Shown here in pieces: positions 33,035-42,691 of a stretch of DNA of 64,000 nt (positions within the stretch are counted from its first letter, which is position 1; the number at the start of each line of letters is the position of its first letter). The position numbers and the translations under genes are program-made. Source of the stretch: Kingella potus (GTDB taxonomy: Bacteria; Pseudomonadota; Gammaproteobacteria; Burkholderiales; Neisseriaceae). The DNA lies in NCBI RefSeq assembly GCF_900451175.1, contig NZ_UGJJ01000001.1, forward strand, positions 992,001-1,056,000, read 5' to 3'. Below the pieces are notes generated by a model, which ran no database searches, had not been told where the DNA came from, and was given only the letters and a program-made list of their open reading frames with translations.

Positions 33035-33954
33035 TGAAATGGCTGTTTTTCGCACTCGTCGCACTCAACCTGATTGTATTTGGCGGCACAACGCTGAGCA
33101 AAATCATCGCCGCGCAGGAAGCCGATTTGCTTGCCCGCCGCAAAGAAGCCGGAGCGCAGCTTGCCCGCACCTCTTCCGAATTGGCCGAGCCTATGGTCAA
33201 ACCCAAAAACGGCGGCAGGGTCGAAGCCTCTGCCGCTTCAGCCCCGTCTCCCGCGCGGCAGACGGGAGACTGGATTAACGACAACGGCGGCGCACAGGAA
33301 GTCTTTGTCGAGCCGGCCGATACCGAAGAAGAAGCCGCCAAACGCATCGCCGAGCGCGAAAAGTGGGCGCAGGACGAAAAATCCCGCCAGCTTGCGCGCC
33401 ATCAGGAAGCCGAACGCCGCAGACGCGCGGGCGGCGGCGCGGGCTACGACAGCTACGGTACGGACGCAGAAGCGGCAGGCGGCCGCAGCGGCAGACAGTG
33501 TACCGCCACTGCCGGCGTAACCATCCCCGAAGACGACTACCACCGCATCAAAGGACTGTTGGCCAGATGGCCGCACGCCGCCAGCCGCACCGTAGAGCAA
33601 CGCCGCGACGCGCAAAAAGGCAAAACCACCTATGCCGTGTGGACACCCATCAATATCGACGCAGGCAGCCAAATGCAGGCCTTGCAGGAAAAAGGCTTCA
33701 ATACCGTCTTGATGGAAGGCGGCATCAGCGTCGGCATCCGCGCCGACAGAGGACAGGCACAGGCACTCCTCTCCCGTTTGCAGGGCGCGGGCTTCAGCGG
33801 ACAACTGCGCGAAATCAACTCGGCGGGCGGCGGCGGCGGACAAAGCGTCGCCAAAATGCAGGTAACATTTATGACCGTAAGCGACAGCGATGCCAAAGCC
33901 ATCCAAAACATCGTCGGACAATACGGCAGGCTGACACGCAACAGATGCCGCTAA
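33034..33954 (+). CDS. SPOR-domain inner-membrane-anchored protein
   Basis: 306 aa. One N-terminal membrane segment (residues 3-22) places the rest in the periplasm: a Lys/Glu/Arg-rich linker with probable coiled coil (residues 95-140), a Gly-rich spacer, then a C-terminal SPOR-like region from about 165 (TTYAVWTPINIDAGSQMQALQEKG, GISVGIRADRGQAQALLSRLQGAG). SPOR domains bind denuded peptidoglycan at division sites. The start overlaps the birA/coaX stop (TAATG), so it is coupled to that operon. The assignment to SPOR is by fold-like pattern rather than one diagnostic motif. Confidence 0.78.
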   Translation: MKWLFFALVALNLIVFGGTTLSKIIAAQEADLLARRKEAGAQLARTSSELAEPMVKPKNGGRVEASAASAPSPARQTGDWINDNGGAQEVFVEPADTEEEAAKRIAEREKWAQDEKSRQLARHQEAERRRRAGGGAGYDSYGTDAEAAGGRSGRQCTATAGVTIPEDDYHRIKGLLARWPHAASRTVEQRRDAQKGKTTYAVWTPINIDAGSQMQALQEKGFNTVLMEGGISVGIRADRGQAQALLSRLQGAGFSGQLREINSAGGGGGQSVAKMQVTFMTVSDSDAKAIQNIVGQYGRLTRNRCR

Positions 33955-34124
33955 TCCCGATGGTCGGCGCGAGCCGGCCGCGCCACTCCAACCCATCCTT
34001 TTTTCAGACGGCCTTTACTATCTGCGCAGGGTGTGTCGAGCAGAGAGGCGCGCGCTCCCCGCAACAGAGCAGAGGCCGTCTGAAAACCTGAAATTTCTGA
34101 TTTTCAGACGGCCTCCCCGTATTT

Positions 34125-34318
34125 TTTATTTACAGCCAGCCAGGTAAAAAGCATCCGCCCGTTGCTTGCATCGCGTAGGGTGTGTCGCCCAAAGGCGACG
34201 CACGCGTTCCTGCCGCAGCGCAGAGGCCGCCCCGCCTGCGCAGGGATGACGTTTCTGAAAAAGCGCAGACAGAATTTCGGACGCACCGCATCCGTTTTTT
34301 CAGACGGCCTCTGCCATC
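34125..34318. repeat. Dispersed copy of the 193-bp composite repeat
   Basis: Same order of blocks as the 27.8-28.4 kb array: TTATTTACAGCC, AAAAAGCATCCGCCCG, hairpin GTAGGGTGTG...GCACGCG (34176-34208), a CCTGCGCAGGGATGA stretch, AGAATTTCGGACGCACCG and a terminal DUS. It is diverged from the array by scattered substitutions and small indels. Confidence 0.88.
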
Positions 34319-34796
34319 CGCGTAGGGTGTGTCGCCCAAAGGCGACGCACACGCTCCACGTTTCATCTTGACGAACGGATAACTGAAAGCACACGATAGT
34401 TTGGATGGCTTACACTATTATAGATAGACGGCAGAATGCACAGATGGGAAAAGCAGCAGCCAGCAAACAGGCCGTCTGAAAAACACCCTTCCAGGCCACC
34501 TCTGCCACCTGCGTAGGGTGTGTCGCCCGAAGGCGACGCACGCGTTCTGTGCCGTAACAAGCCGTCTGAAAAACCGATCCATCTGTCTGCAAACGAAATG
34601 CCTCCCTGCACCTTGCGCTCGGCATCCGACAGGCCGCGCAAGTGTGGAAACGCAACAAATCCCGCAACAGCCGCCTTCATCCGCAGCACAAAAAGGCAAC
34701 CTGAATAACAGCATGAAAATAAAAAAACAAATCCGATTGTGTTGGATAAATCCCACACTTTTTCCGCCGCCGGAAGCGCAAAAACGCCGATAAAGT

Positions 34797-34825
34797 TTGT
34801 TTTTTTGCAGTGAAACATTTATATT
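34797..34825 (+). promoter_or_regulatory. Candidate porin promoter
   Basis: TTGTTT (34797-34802) and TATATT (34820-34825) with a 17-nt spacer containing a T-run, about 100 nt before the porin ATG. This would give a leader of about 95 nt. No repeat tract like the phase-variable porA spacer is seen. Confidence 0.5.
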
Positions 34826-34925
34826 TACACCCATGCAATCGCCCGCATAGGGCGGACAACGCAACAGCTTAATCGGAGTTATCCGGTTTCGCCTGATTTT
34901 CTTAAACGTTAAAAGGAATACAGCA

Positions 34926-36038
34926 ATGAAAAAAACCCTGATTGCTCTGTCTCTGTTTGGTTTGTCCTCTGCTGCAATGGCAGACGTAACTCTGTACGGC
35001 CAAGTTAAAGCCGGTGTCGAAGTCAGCCAGACTAAAGTACGCGAAAACGGTCGTACTACTAAAAACCACACTATTACCCAGCTTGCCGACTTCGGTTCGC
35101 GCATCGGCTTCAAAGGCCACGAAAACTTGGGTAACGGCCTGAACGTGATTTGGAAAGTGGAATCCAGAACTTCCGTAGCCGGCAACAGCACCGGTTGGGG
35201 TAACCGTCAGGCTTATATCGGTTTGGAAACTACTGCCGGTACCATCCGTGCTGGTAAAATGTCCACCCAGCTTGACGATATGGAAGATTCGACCGGCAAA
35301 TGGGAAAACAACAACCACGCCCTTGATCTGGAAACTCTGAAACGTACCAGCCAGAAAGTTCTGTCCGTACGTTACGACAGCCCTGTATTTGCCGGCTTCA
35401 GCGCAAACGTCCAGTTCACTCCGCGTGATAACGCTGTAAATACTATTCGCGGTGTAGGTGCGACAAGTGGTCGTGAAGATGCTGCCAAAGAGAATGCTGC
35501 TTACTATGCTGGTTTGAACTACGAAAACTCTGGTTTCTTCGCCCAGTATGGTTTCGGTTATAGAAAAGCTGCTTACGTTACCAGCAACAATGCTTCCAAG
35601 GCAGGTCAGGTTCACCGTGTAGCTGCTGGTTACAACGCCAACAATCTGTTCGTAAGCGGTACTTACCAGTACACTAACGGCTGGGATAGTATCAGAAGCT
35701 ACCGTAGTGCCTTGGCAGGTGATGAGTACACTACAGCAATGGCAACAGCCGACCGTTCTGTTGGTGTGAAAACCCATGAGGTGGCTGTAAGCGCAGCTTA
35801 CACTATGGGCAACATCACTCCCAAAGCCTCTTACGGCCACGGCTTCAAGGCAAAAGGCAAAGGTCTGACCAATGCCGAGAAAAATGCTACCGAGTACAAC
35901 CAAGTAGTTGTCGGTGCTGATTACGACTTCTCCAAACGTACTACCGCATTTGCCCAAGCCGGTTGGCTGAAAGCCGGCAAAAAAGACGACAAAGCGGAAA
36001 CTACTGCCGGTTTGGTTGGTCTGCGCCACAAATTCTAA
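34926..36038 (+). CDS. porB: PorB-type outer-membrane porin
   Basis: 370 aa. Sec signal peptide cleaved after AMA (residue 19), then a 16-stranded trimeric barrel: DVTLYGQVKAGVE, DFGSRIGFKGHENLGNGL, GWGNRQAYIGL, VRYDSPVFAGFS and a C-terminal strand ending in Phe (LVGLRHKF), the BAM recognition signal. These are the hallmarks of the neisserial porin PorB. The longest variable stretches (near residues 110-125, 175-190 and 255-285) correspond to surface loops. Codon use is noticeably less GC-rich than its neighbours, as in highly expressed genes. AAAGGAA precedes the ATG. Confidence 0.93.
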   Translation: MKKTLIALSLFGLSSAAMADVTLYGQVKAGVEVSQTKVRENGRTTKNHTITQLADFGSRIGFKGHENLGNGLNVIWKVESRTSVAGNSTGWGNRQAYIGLETTAGTIRAGKMSTQLDDMEDSTGKWENNNHALDLETLKRTSQKVLSVRYDSPVFAGFSANVQFTPRDNAVNTIRGVGATSGREDAAKENAAYYAGLNYENSGFFAQYGFGYRKAAYVTSNNASKAGQVHRVAAGYNANNLFVSGTYQYTNGWDSIRSYRSALAGDEYTTAMATADRSVGVKTHEVAVSAAYTMGNITPKASYGHGFKAKGKGLTNAEKNATEYNQVVVGADYDFSKRTTAFAQAGWLKAGKKDDKAETTAGLVGLRHKF

Positions 36039-36061
36039 TCTCAGGATTGGATAATGCTTAG

Positions 36062-36091
36062 AAAAGAGCCTGCGAAAGCAGGCTCTTTTAT
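36062..36091 (+). terminator. Terminator of the porin gene
   Basis: AAAAGAGCCTGC-GAAA-GCAGGCTCTTTTATT: strong stem with a GNRA-like loop and T-run. Confidence 0.95.
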
Positions 36092-36199
36092 TATTCAGGC
36101 CGTCTGAAAACCTTTGTTTGCGTGGGAAGAGATGTTGCACAGCAGCGTGCGCGTTCCCTGTCTCGTCCCGCATATGGTTTTTCAGACGGCCTTCTCACT

Positions 36200-36227
36200 T
36201 ATAATCGGCCTCTGTTTCCGCTACAAT
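36200..36227 (+). promoter_or_regulatory. Candidate -10 boxes upstream of ileS
   Basis: TATAAT at 36200-36205 and TACAAT at 36222-36227, about 100 and 80 nt before the ileS ATG. A DUS (TTCAGACGGCC) occupies the spacer of the first. No strong -35 for either. Confidence 0.4.
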
Positions 36228-36304
36228 GCGGCCGTTATTTTTATTTTCAGACGGCCTTCCGATTAAGGCTGTTTTTCCATTTCAGACAAAAGCCGGAATA
36301 CAAC

Positions 36305-39091
36305 ATGACTGACTACCGCAACACCGTAAACCTATTGGATACCCCGTTTCCCATGCGTGGCGACCTGGCAAAGCGCGAGCCGCAATGGCTGAAAAGCTGG
36401 TATGGGCAGAAACGCTACCGGAAGCTGCGAGAAATCAGCAAAGGCCGCCCGAAATTTATCCTGCACGACGGCCCTCCGTATGCCAACGGCGACATCCATA
36501 TCGGTCATGCCGTCAATAAAATTCTGAAAGACATCATTCTCCGCAGCAAAACGCTGGCAGGCTTCGATGCACCCTATGTTCCCGGCTGGGACTGCCACGG
36601 CCTGCCCATCGAAGTGATGGTGGAAAAGCTGCACGGGCGCGATATGCCGAAAGCCAAATTCCGCGAACTCTGCCGCAGCTATGCCGCCGAACAGATTGCA
36701 CGCCAGAAAAAAGACTTTATCCGCTTGGGTGTGTTGGGAGACTGGGATCGCCCCTACCTGACTATGGACTATAAAACCGAAGCCGACACCGTGCGTACTT
36801 TGGGCGAAATCTACAAGGCGGGCTATCTTTATCGCGGGGCGAAGCCGGTTCAGTTCTGTCTCGATTGCGGCTCATCCCTTGCGGAAGCCGAAGTGGAATA
36901 CAAAGACAAAGTCTCTTCCGCCATTGATGCGGCTTATCCGTTTAAAGATACCGCCGCTTTGGCTGAGGCTTTCGGGGTGGACAAAATCGACGGCGAAGCA
37001 TACGCGGTTATTTGGACTACCACGCCGTGGACGCTGCCGGCCAGCCAGGCCGTTTCTGCGGGTGCGGAAATCGTCTATTTGCTAATCGATACACCAAAGG
37101 GAAAATTGGTGCTGGCAAAAGACTTGGCAGAAGAGGCGTTAAAACGCTATGGCTTTTCAGACGGCCTCAAAGTGTTGGCGGAAACCACGGGCAGCAGATT
37201 GGAAAACCTGCATCTGAACCATCCGTTTTTGGAGCGCGACATCCTGCTGCTGAACGGCGATCATGTTACCACCGAGGCCGGTACGGGCTTGGTGCATACC
37301 GCGCCTGCGCACGGTTTGGAAGACTATTTCGTCTGCATCAAATACGGCATCGAGCTGGTCAATCCCGTAAACGCGCAGGGACGCTATATTGCAGGCACGC
37401 CCCGTGTGGAAGGCATGACGGTTTGGGAAGCCAATCCGCTGATTATCGACTGGCTGGCCGAAAACGGCCGCCTGTTGGCCAACGGGAAAATCGAACACAG
37501 CTACGCGCACTGCTGGCGGCACAAAACCCCCCTGATTTACCGCGCTACCGGCCAATGGTTTGTCGGTATGGACAAAAACGGCTCGGACGGTGCAACCCTG
37601 CGCAATAAGGCCTTGCAGGCAGTGGACGATACCGAATTTTTCCCCGCATGGGGCAGGGCGCGTTTGCAGGCAATGATTGAAGGCCGCCCCGACTGGGTAG
37701 TTTCCCGCCAACGGTTTTGGGGAACGCCGATGACTTTCTTCGTCCACAAGGAAACAGGCGAACTGCATCCCGATTCTGCCGACCTGCTGGAAAAAATCGC
37801 GCAGCGTATTGAGGAAAAAGGCATCGAAGCATGGTTTGCATTGGATAAAAGCGAGTTGCTGGGCGCGGAGGACTGCGCATCTTACGACAAGCTGTCGGAC
37901 ACTATGGACGTATGGTTCGATTCCGGCTCGACGCATTATTCCGTTTTGAAGCAGCGTGAAGAGCTGGCATGGCCTGCCGACCTGTATCTCGAAGGCAGCG
38001 ACCAGCATCGCGGCTGGTTTCAGTCTTCCATGCTGACCGGCTGCGCCACTTTGGGGCGCGCACCCTACAAACAGCTTCTGACCCACGGCTTCGTTGTCGA
38101 TCAGGATGGGCGGAAAATGTCCAAATCGCTCGGCAATGTTGTTGCGCCGCAAGAAGTGTATAACGAATTTGGCGCAGACATCCTGCGCCTGTGGACGGCG
38201 GCCACGGATTATAGCGGAGAACTGGCGATTTCCAAGGAAATCCTCAAACGCGTTACCGAGAGCTACCGCCGCCTGCGCAATACGCTGCGCTTTCTGCTGG
38301 CCAATCTGAGCGATTTCCATCCGATAGAAGATGCCGTGCCGCAGGCAGATATGGTGGAAATAGACCGCTACGCATTGGTAATGGCGCGGAAGTTGCAGGA
38401 AAAACTGGCAGGGGATTACTACCCGCGCTATGCTTTCCATCTTGCCGTGCAGGACATTGTCGCATTCTGTTCCGAAGATTTGGGCGCGTTCTACCTCGAT
38501 ATTCTGAAAGACCGCCTCTATACCACACCCGCCGGCAGCCATGCCCGCCGCAGTGCGCAAACCGCGCTCTACCACATTACCCGCAGCCTTGTGCTGCTGA
38601 TTTCGCCGATTTTGTGTTTTACAGCCGAAGAAGCATGGGAAATTATCGGCGGCGGCGAAGAAGACAGCGTGCTGTTCCACACATGGCACGATTTTCCGCA
38701 AATGCTGTCTGAAAGCGAAGACGCGCTGTTCAAAAAATGGGAGGCCGTGCGCGAAGTCCGCAATGCGGTAACGGCAGCTATCGAGCCGCTGCGGGCAGAC
38801 AAATCCGTCGGCTCTTCATTGCAGGCCGAGGTGGCGATTACCGCTCCTGCGGATTTGGCGGCTGCTCTGGCTGCTTTGGGCGGGGAATTGCGCTTTGCCC
38901 TGTTGGTGTCCCAAGCGCAAGTGAAAGAAGGAAGCGGGCTGTCGGTGGAAGTGAAAGTCAGCGGAGGGAAAAAATGCGAACGCTGCTGGCATTACACCGC
39001 CGATATAGGCACGGTTGCCGGACATGAAACCATCTGCGCCCGTTGTGCGGAGAATGTCGAAGGAAGGGCGGAAAGCCGCAATTACGTTTGA
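36305..39091 (+). CDS. ileS: Isoleucyl-tRNA synthetase
   Basis: 928 aa, normal for bacterial IleRS. Class I signature HIGH within PPYANGDIHIGHAVNKIL near residue 60, the CP1 editing domain with TTTPWTLP, the KMSKS loop (DGRKMSKSLGNV near 605), an anticodon-binding domain, and a C-terminal zinc finger CERC...CARC. The ATG at 36305 gives MTDYRNTVNLLDTPFPMRG; the longer frame from 36122 runs through DUS. One DUS in the editing domain is read as FSDGLKV. A DUS pair follows the stop. Confidence 0.97.
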   Translation: MTDYRNTVNLLDTPFPMRGDLAKREPQWLKSWYGQKRYRKLREISKGRPKFILHDGPPYANGDIHIGHAVNKILKDIILRSKTLAGFDAPYVPGWDCHGLPIEVMVEKLHGRDMPKAKFRELCRSYAAEQIARQKKDFIRLGVLGDWDRPYLTMDYKTEADTVRTLGEIYKAGYLYRGAKPVQFCLDCGSSLAEAEVEYKDKVSSAIDAAYPFKDTAALAEAFGVDKIDGEAYAVIWTTTPWTLPASQAVSAGAEIVYLLIDTPKGKLVLAKDLAEEALKRYGFSDGLKVLAETTGSRLENLHLNHPFLERDILLLNGDHVTTEAGTGLVHTAPAHGLEDYFVCIKYGIELVNPVNAQGRYIAGTPRVEGMTVWEANPLIIDWLAENGRLLANGKIEHSYAHCWRHKTPLIYRATGQWFVGMDKNGSDGATLRNKALQAVDDTEFFPAWGRARLQAMIEGRPDWVVSRQRFWGTPMTFFVHKETGELHPDSADLLEKIAQRIEEKGIEAWFALDKSELLGAEDCASYDKLSDTMDVWFDSGSTHYSVLKQREELAWPADLYLEGSDQHRGWFQSSMLTGCATLGRAPYKQLLTHGFVVDQDGRKMSKSLGNVVAPQEVYNEFGADILRLWTAATDYSGELAISKEILKRVTESYRRLRNTLRFLLANLSDFHPIEDAVPQADMVEIDRYALVMARKLQEKLAGDYYPRYAFHLAVQDIVAFCSEDLGAFYLDILKDRLYTTPAGSHARRSAQTALYHITRSLVLLISPILCFTAEEAWEIIGGGEEDSVLFHTWHDFPQMLSESEDALFKKWEAVREVRNAVTAAIEPLRADKSVGSSLQAEVAITAPADLAAALAALGGELRFALLVSQAQVKEGSGLSVEVKVSGGKKCERCWHYTADIGTVAGHETICARCAENVEGRAESRNYV

Positions 39092-39113
39092 TTCCGCCCG
39101 ATTTGAAGATAGA

Positions 39114-39153
39114 AAAGGCCGTCTGAAAAACGCATGTTTTCAGACGGCCTTTA
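39114..39153 (+). terminator. DUS inverted-pair terminator after ileS
   Basis: AAAAGGCCGTCTGAAAAACG and its inverse with a short loop, 22 nt behind ileS. Confidence 0.78.
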
Positions 39154-39323
39154 CGGACAGACAGGCAGGAAAATCAGTCGTAAAAATGCGTTAATCAAAA
39201 AAAACGACCGCTTGTTTTTAAAAATAACCGATAAAACCGGCCTGTATAAGTAAAAAACTGTCTGTAATATAATCATCAGGTTATTGTTACACGACTTGAC
39301 CTGTTTGCCTTGAAGGAGTGCAA

Positions 39324-39908
39324 ATGCAGCTGCTGTATGTTACCCCGCAGGAAATTTTGGATTTTTGGTTTGATAAAGACACCCGGCGGCATTGGTTTAC
39401 CGAAAGCCAGTATTTAGACTTGAAAATACGCACCACCTACGAACGTGTTTTCCGCAATGCCGTCAATTGCGAACTTTCCGACTGGCGGGAGAGCGTGCAA
39501 GGCCGTTTGGCGGAAATCATTATTTTGGATCAGTTTTCCCGAGCTATTTTTCGGGGCAAACCACATGCCTATACACAAGACCGCATGGCTTTGCTGCTTG
39601 CGCAGGAAGCAGTACGCCACCAGTCTTTCCCGTTTATGGAGGCGCGTCAGCGGCAGTTTATCCTGATGCCTTTCCTCCACAGCGAAAACCGCAACATCCA
39701 TACAACGGCTATGGGTTTGTTCCAGCGTTTCGGTACGGCCAAGTCCGTGCGCTTGGAGACAAAGCACAAATCGGTTATCGACCGTTTCGGACGCTATCCG
39801 CACCGCAATGCGATATTGCGGCGGCAGAGTACGCCCGAAGAAGCCGCATTTCTGAAAATGTTCCCCAGCGGATTCGAGCCTGATGAAGATGAAGACGAAG
39901 ATGATTGA
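39324..39908 (+). CDS. DUF924-family protein
   Basis: 194 aa, soluble, helical. The start VTPQEILDFWFD, LAEIIILDQFSRAIFRG, the FPFMEARQRQFILMPFLHSEN block and RFGRYPHRNAILRRQSTPEE are the conserved blocks of the DUF924 family, a TPR-like fold of unknown function. The C-terminal tail is a run of Asp/Glu. AAGGAG lies 6 nt before the ATG at 39324 (MQLLYV). The gene is convergent with the capsule export operon. Confidence 0.9.
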   Translation: MQLLYVTPQEILDFWFDKDTRRHWFTESQYLDLKIRTTYERVFRNAVNCELSDWRESVQGRLAEIIILDQFSRAIFRGKPHAYTQDRMALLLAQEAVRHQSFPFMEARQRQFILMPFLHSENRNIHTTAMGLFQRFGTAKSVRLETKHKSVIDRFGRYPHRNAILRRQSTPEEAAFLKMFPSGFEPDEDEDEDD

Positions 39909-39995
39909 CAGATGATTGCCGGGTTTTCCCGGCAGTTTTTATGATGGCGTTCCAACTTGAAGAGGCTGGCTAACCGTAATGCCGTATCCAAATCA

Positions 39996-40038
39996 GCAGG
40001 CCGTCTGAAAATCAAAAACAGATTTTCAGACGGCCTGC
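39996..40038 (-). terminator. DUS inverted-pair terminator of the ctr operon
   Basis: GCAGGCCGTCTGAAAATC and its exact inverse, 11 nt behind the ctrD stop, between convergent genes. Confidence 0.8.
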
Positions 40039-40048
40039 TCTATATATT

Positions 40049-40699
40049 TCAATTTATCGAATTATAGTATTTGTATGCTTCTTCCATATTGTTAAAACTA
40101 TACATACGGCCGCTTTCCAAAACCAGAGCGTTATCGCAGTATTGCTTTACCGCACTGTCGCTGTGGGAAACCAAGATAATCGAACGGTCTTTCCGTTTTT
40201 CAAAAAGCTCGTATTTGCATTTGTTGGTAAAGCGGGAATCGCCTACGGCAATCACTTCGTCAATCAGATAACAATCAAATTCCACTGCAAGAGAAAGGGC
40301 AAAGGCCAAGCGCGCTTTCATACCGGAAGAATAGCGTTTGACCGGCTCGTAGAGATAGCGGCCAAGTTCGGAAAATTCTTCGGTAAAATCACGGACGTAA
40401 TCCATATCGACATTATAAATGCGGCATATAAAACGCAGATTATCCATGCCGGTCAGGCTGCCTTGGAATGCGCCGGAAAAGGCCAGCGGCCAGGAAATAC
40501 TCATCGTGCGCCTGATTTCTCCTTTTGTTGGAGGTTCTACGCCGCTAATCAGGCGGATCAGGGTGGATTTTCCTGCGCCGTTTCTCCCGAGAATACCAAC
40601 CTTCTCGCCTTTTTTTAATGTGAAATTAATGTCATTTAGGACCGTGCGTTTTCCCTGGCGTGTCCGGTATTGTTTGTAAACATGCTCGACTGAAATCAT
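40049..40699 (-). CDS. ctrD: Capsule polysaccharide export ATP-binding protein CtrD
   Basis: 216 aa ABC ATPase. Walker A GRNGAGKSTLIRL near residue 38, signature YSSGMKARLAFAL near 122, Walker B CYLIDEVIAVGD and the switch His in ILVSHS. With CtrC it forms the inner-membrane exporter for group II-type capsules (KpsT homologue). Its ATG overlaps the ctrC stop by four bases. It is the last gene of ctrABCD, followed by a DUS pair. Confidence 0.95.
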   Translation of the reverse strand: MISVEHVYKQYRTRQGKRTVLNDINFTLKKGEKVGILGRNGAGKSTLIRLISGVEPPTKGEIRRTMSISWPLAFSGAFQGSLTGMDNLRFICRIYNVDMDYVRDFTEEFSELGRYLYEPVKRYSSGMKARLAFALSLAVEFDCYLIDEVIAVGDSRFTNKCKYELFEKRKDRSIILVSHSDSAVKQYCDNALVLESGRMYSFNNMEEAYKYYNSIN

Positions 40700-41493
40700 T
40701 GCGGCTCAACCCCTTTGCTGAAGCGGTCTACCATAGCCAAACCGATTAGCAGCAAAACCAAATTACATATCAGGATAAACCACGGATTCTGATAAGTTAT
40801 CTGGCTATTGCCGAAATAACCCGCACGGAACATTTCCGTGCCGTGAACCATGGGAATCATCAAAGCATAATGCTGTATCTGCTGGGGCAGGTTGTGTACG
40901 AAGAAAAACACACCGGAAATCGGCATCATGACAAAACTGAGTGTGCTCCATATTTTGGCAAAAGGTTCGATATGAAATGAAATCGAACAGATAACCAAGC
41001 CCAAGCCGACGGCAAACATTGCCATCAGCAGCCAAGCAAGCAGCATATAGAATATATCGGCAGGCGGACTGATCCAGCCAATAGCGATAAAAACGGACGT
41101 GATGACGATTTGGGCGATGGTTGCACCTGAAATCTCCAACAGCATTCGGGAAAAAATCGTATCCAAAACGCGCACATTGCGGTGATAAAGCAGGCTGGCA
41201 TTGGCATTAATCGCGCCTATGGCGCGGTTGGATGCGTTGCGCCACATCATCATCATCGGGTAGCCGGTAATGATGAAAGCAACGATGTTTAGGGACGATA
41301 CTTCATGGGCTTTAACGAATTTCCACATTAATACGATGATTAAGGTCATCAGCAGCGGCTCGACAAACAGCCATAAAAAGCCAATGTTGGCCCGGCCGTA
41401 GCGTGTGATGATCTCACGCATCAGCAATGCGCCGATAACCCGTTTTTGAATCGCAAGGGATTCGCGGAACGAAGTTTTGTGGAGTTCTTTCAT
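40696..41493 (-). CDS. ctrC: Capsule polysaccharide export inner-membrane protein CtrC
   Basis: 265 aa, ABC-2 type permease with six membrane segments (starting about residues 36, 66, 110, 145, 180 and 235) after an amphipathic N-terminus (MKELHKTSFRESLAIQKRVIGALLMREIITRYG). KpsM homologue that pairs with CtrD. The start overlaps the ctrB stop by one base (TGATG) and the stop overlaps ctrD, so the three are translationally coupled. Confidence 0.95.
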   Translation of the reverse strand: MKELHKTSFRESLAIQKRVIGALLMREIITRYGRANIGFLWLFVEPLLMTLIIVLMWKFVKAHEVSSLNIVAFIITGYPMMMMWRNASNRAIGAINANASLLYHRNVRVLDTIFSRMLLEISGATIAQIVITSVFIAIGWISPPADIFYMLLAWLLMAMFAVGLGLVICSISFHIEPFAKIWSTLSFVMMPISGVFFFVHNLPQQIQHYALMIPMVHGTEMFRAGYFGNSQITYQNPWFILICNLVLLLIGLAMVDRFSKGVEPQ

Positions 41494-42671
41494 CAGTTTT
41501 TATGCTCGCGGATGCTGGCAACAAGAAGGCTGGCAATACCGTAAACGATTAGTCCGATAATAAAAGTGGCAACGATGTTGTAGATCCGTGTCGGCTTTTG
41601 CGCCAAATCCGGCCTGCTCGGTTGCGAAACAATTTCCAAATAAAGCTGTTGGCGGTCGGCCTCGGCTTTCGCAGCTTCCAGCGAGGTAATGGCAGCGGCC
41701 AGTTGTTTCTCGGCCAGCTCGTTCTCCAAATAGACACGCTGGTATTCGGCAGCCTGGTTGGACAGAGAGCGGTCGTTTCCGCCCGAAATAGCGCGGATCT
41801 GCTGGGAAATTTCTTTCCTCAGGCTTTTTTCCCGAGCCAGCAGCCCCGGAATCTGCGGATTTTCGGGGGTAACGGCTTTTACCTGATCCAATTGCGTTTG
41901 GATAACGATTAATTCGTCTTGCAGTTTGGATACCAAGCCGAGCTGCACTTCCGATTGTGCTTTCAAGTCAAAAACGCCGTTTTTGACACGGAATTTGGTC
42001 AGTTGGACAGAAGCGTCTTTTACTTTTTCTTCCGCCGCAGAAACCACGCTTTCCGCATAGCGGATGGTATCCTGCCTGGCGCGCTCGTTCAGTTGGTTAA
42101 TCAGAACTTCCCCCTGCTGCAACAGGGCTTCATTGATTTTTTGCGACTCTGCCGCATCAAATGAGGTTACATACAAATTGGAAATGCCCGAAACGGAGTC
42201 GAAATTGATGCTGATTTTTTCACGATAGTATTGATAAAAGGCTTCCTGCTCCCCTTGCAGGCCGAATCCGTTGAAACGGCTGAAAATATCGCCTTTGCTT
42301 TCATAAAATTGGCGCACAGGCATCTTTTTAGTCAATGCTTCGAGTGAAGAGCGGGAGCGCATATATTCCTGCACGGTGTAAATATCGTCTTGCGAGCGCG
42401 AAAACCCCGTTCCCTGCAAAATCGCACCCAAACTGTTGAGAGATGACTGGCTTTTCGGAGAACGGACGACAAAACTGGATTGTGAAGCAAACTGATCGGA
42501 AGCAATCAGCCCGAAGTATATTGTCGAACAGAGGGTAGGAATAATGACGGTAACCCACAGCAGCGGCTTGAGTTTCCGGAAAAACTTCTTTTTCTTTTTC
42601 TTTGCCGCCGCCTTTGGTTCGGTCGGCACAGAATCGACCGTATTGGCCGACACGGCTGGTTGTTCGGACAT
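41493..42671 (-). CDS. ctrB: Capsule export inner-membrane/periplasmic adaptor CtrB
   Basis: 392 aa. A cytoplasmic tail with a Lys run (KKKKKKFFRKLK, residues 24-35) and two membrane segments (about 37-57 and 363-383) enclose a large periplasmic domain with coiled coil (about 190-345). This is the polysaccharide co-polymerase/KpsE layout that bridges the ABC exporter to the outer-membrane channel CtrA. It lies 20 nt after ctrA and overlaps ctrC. Confidence 0.94.
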   Translation of the reverse strand: MSEQPAVSANTVDSVPTEPKAAAKKKKKKFFRKLKPLLWVTVIIPTLCSTIYFGLIASDQFASQSSFVVRSPKSQSSLNSLGAILQGTGFSRSQDDIYTVQEYMRSRSSLEALTKKMPVRQFYESKGDIFSRFNGFGLQGEQEAFYQYYREKISINFDSVSGISNLYVTSFDAAESQKINEALLQQGEVLINQLNERARQDTIRYAESVVSAAEEKVKDASVQLTKFRVKNGVFDLKAQSEVQLGLVSKLQDELIVIQTQLDQVKAVTPENPQIPGLLAREKSLRKEISQQIRAISGGNDRSLSNQAAEYQRVYLENELAEKQLAAAITSLEAAKAEADRQQLYLEIVSQPSRPDLAQKPTRIYNIVATFIIGLIVYGIASLLVASIREHKN

Positions 42672-42691
42672 CGTAAAGCCTTTTTGGGTAA

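Larger units (their letters stand above)
33955..34925. other. 970-nt intergenic region with repeats upstream of the porin
   Basis: No supportable gene. It holds a DUS pair (34072-34115), a diverged copy of the 193-bp composite repeat, two more REP-like hairpins (34322-34352 and 34512-34544), isolated DUS, and from about 34790 the porin promoter and leader. Frames open on the minus strand here cross the repeats and have no family likeness. Confidence 0.75.

Noticed and set aside
34363..34818. Minus-strand ORF upstream of the porin
   Set aside because: Crosses hairpin repeats and DUS, has no ribosome site or family likeness.
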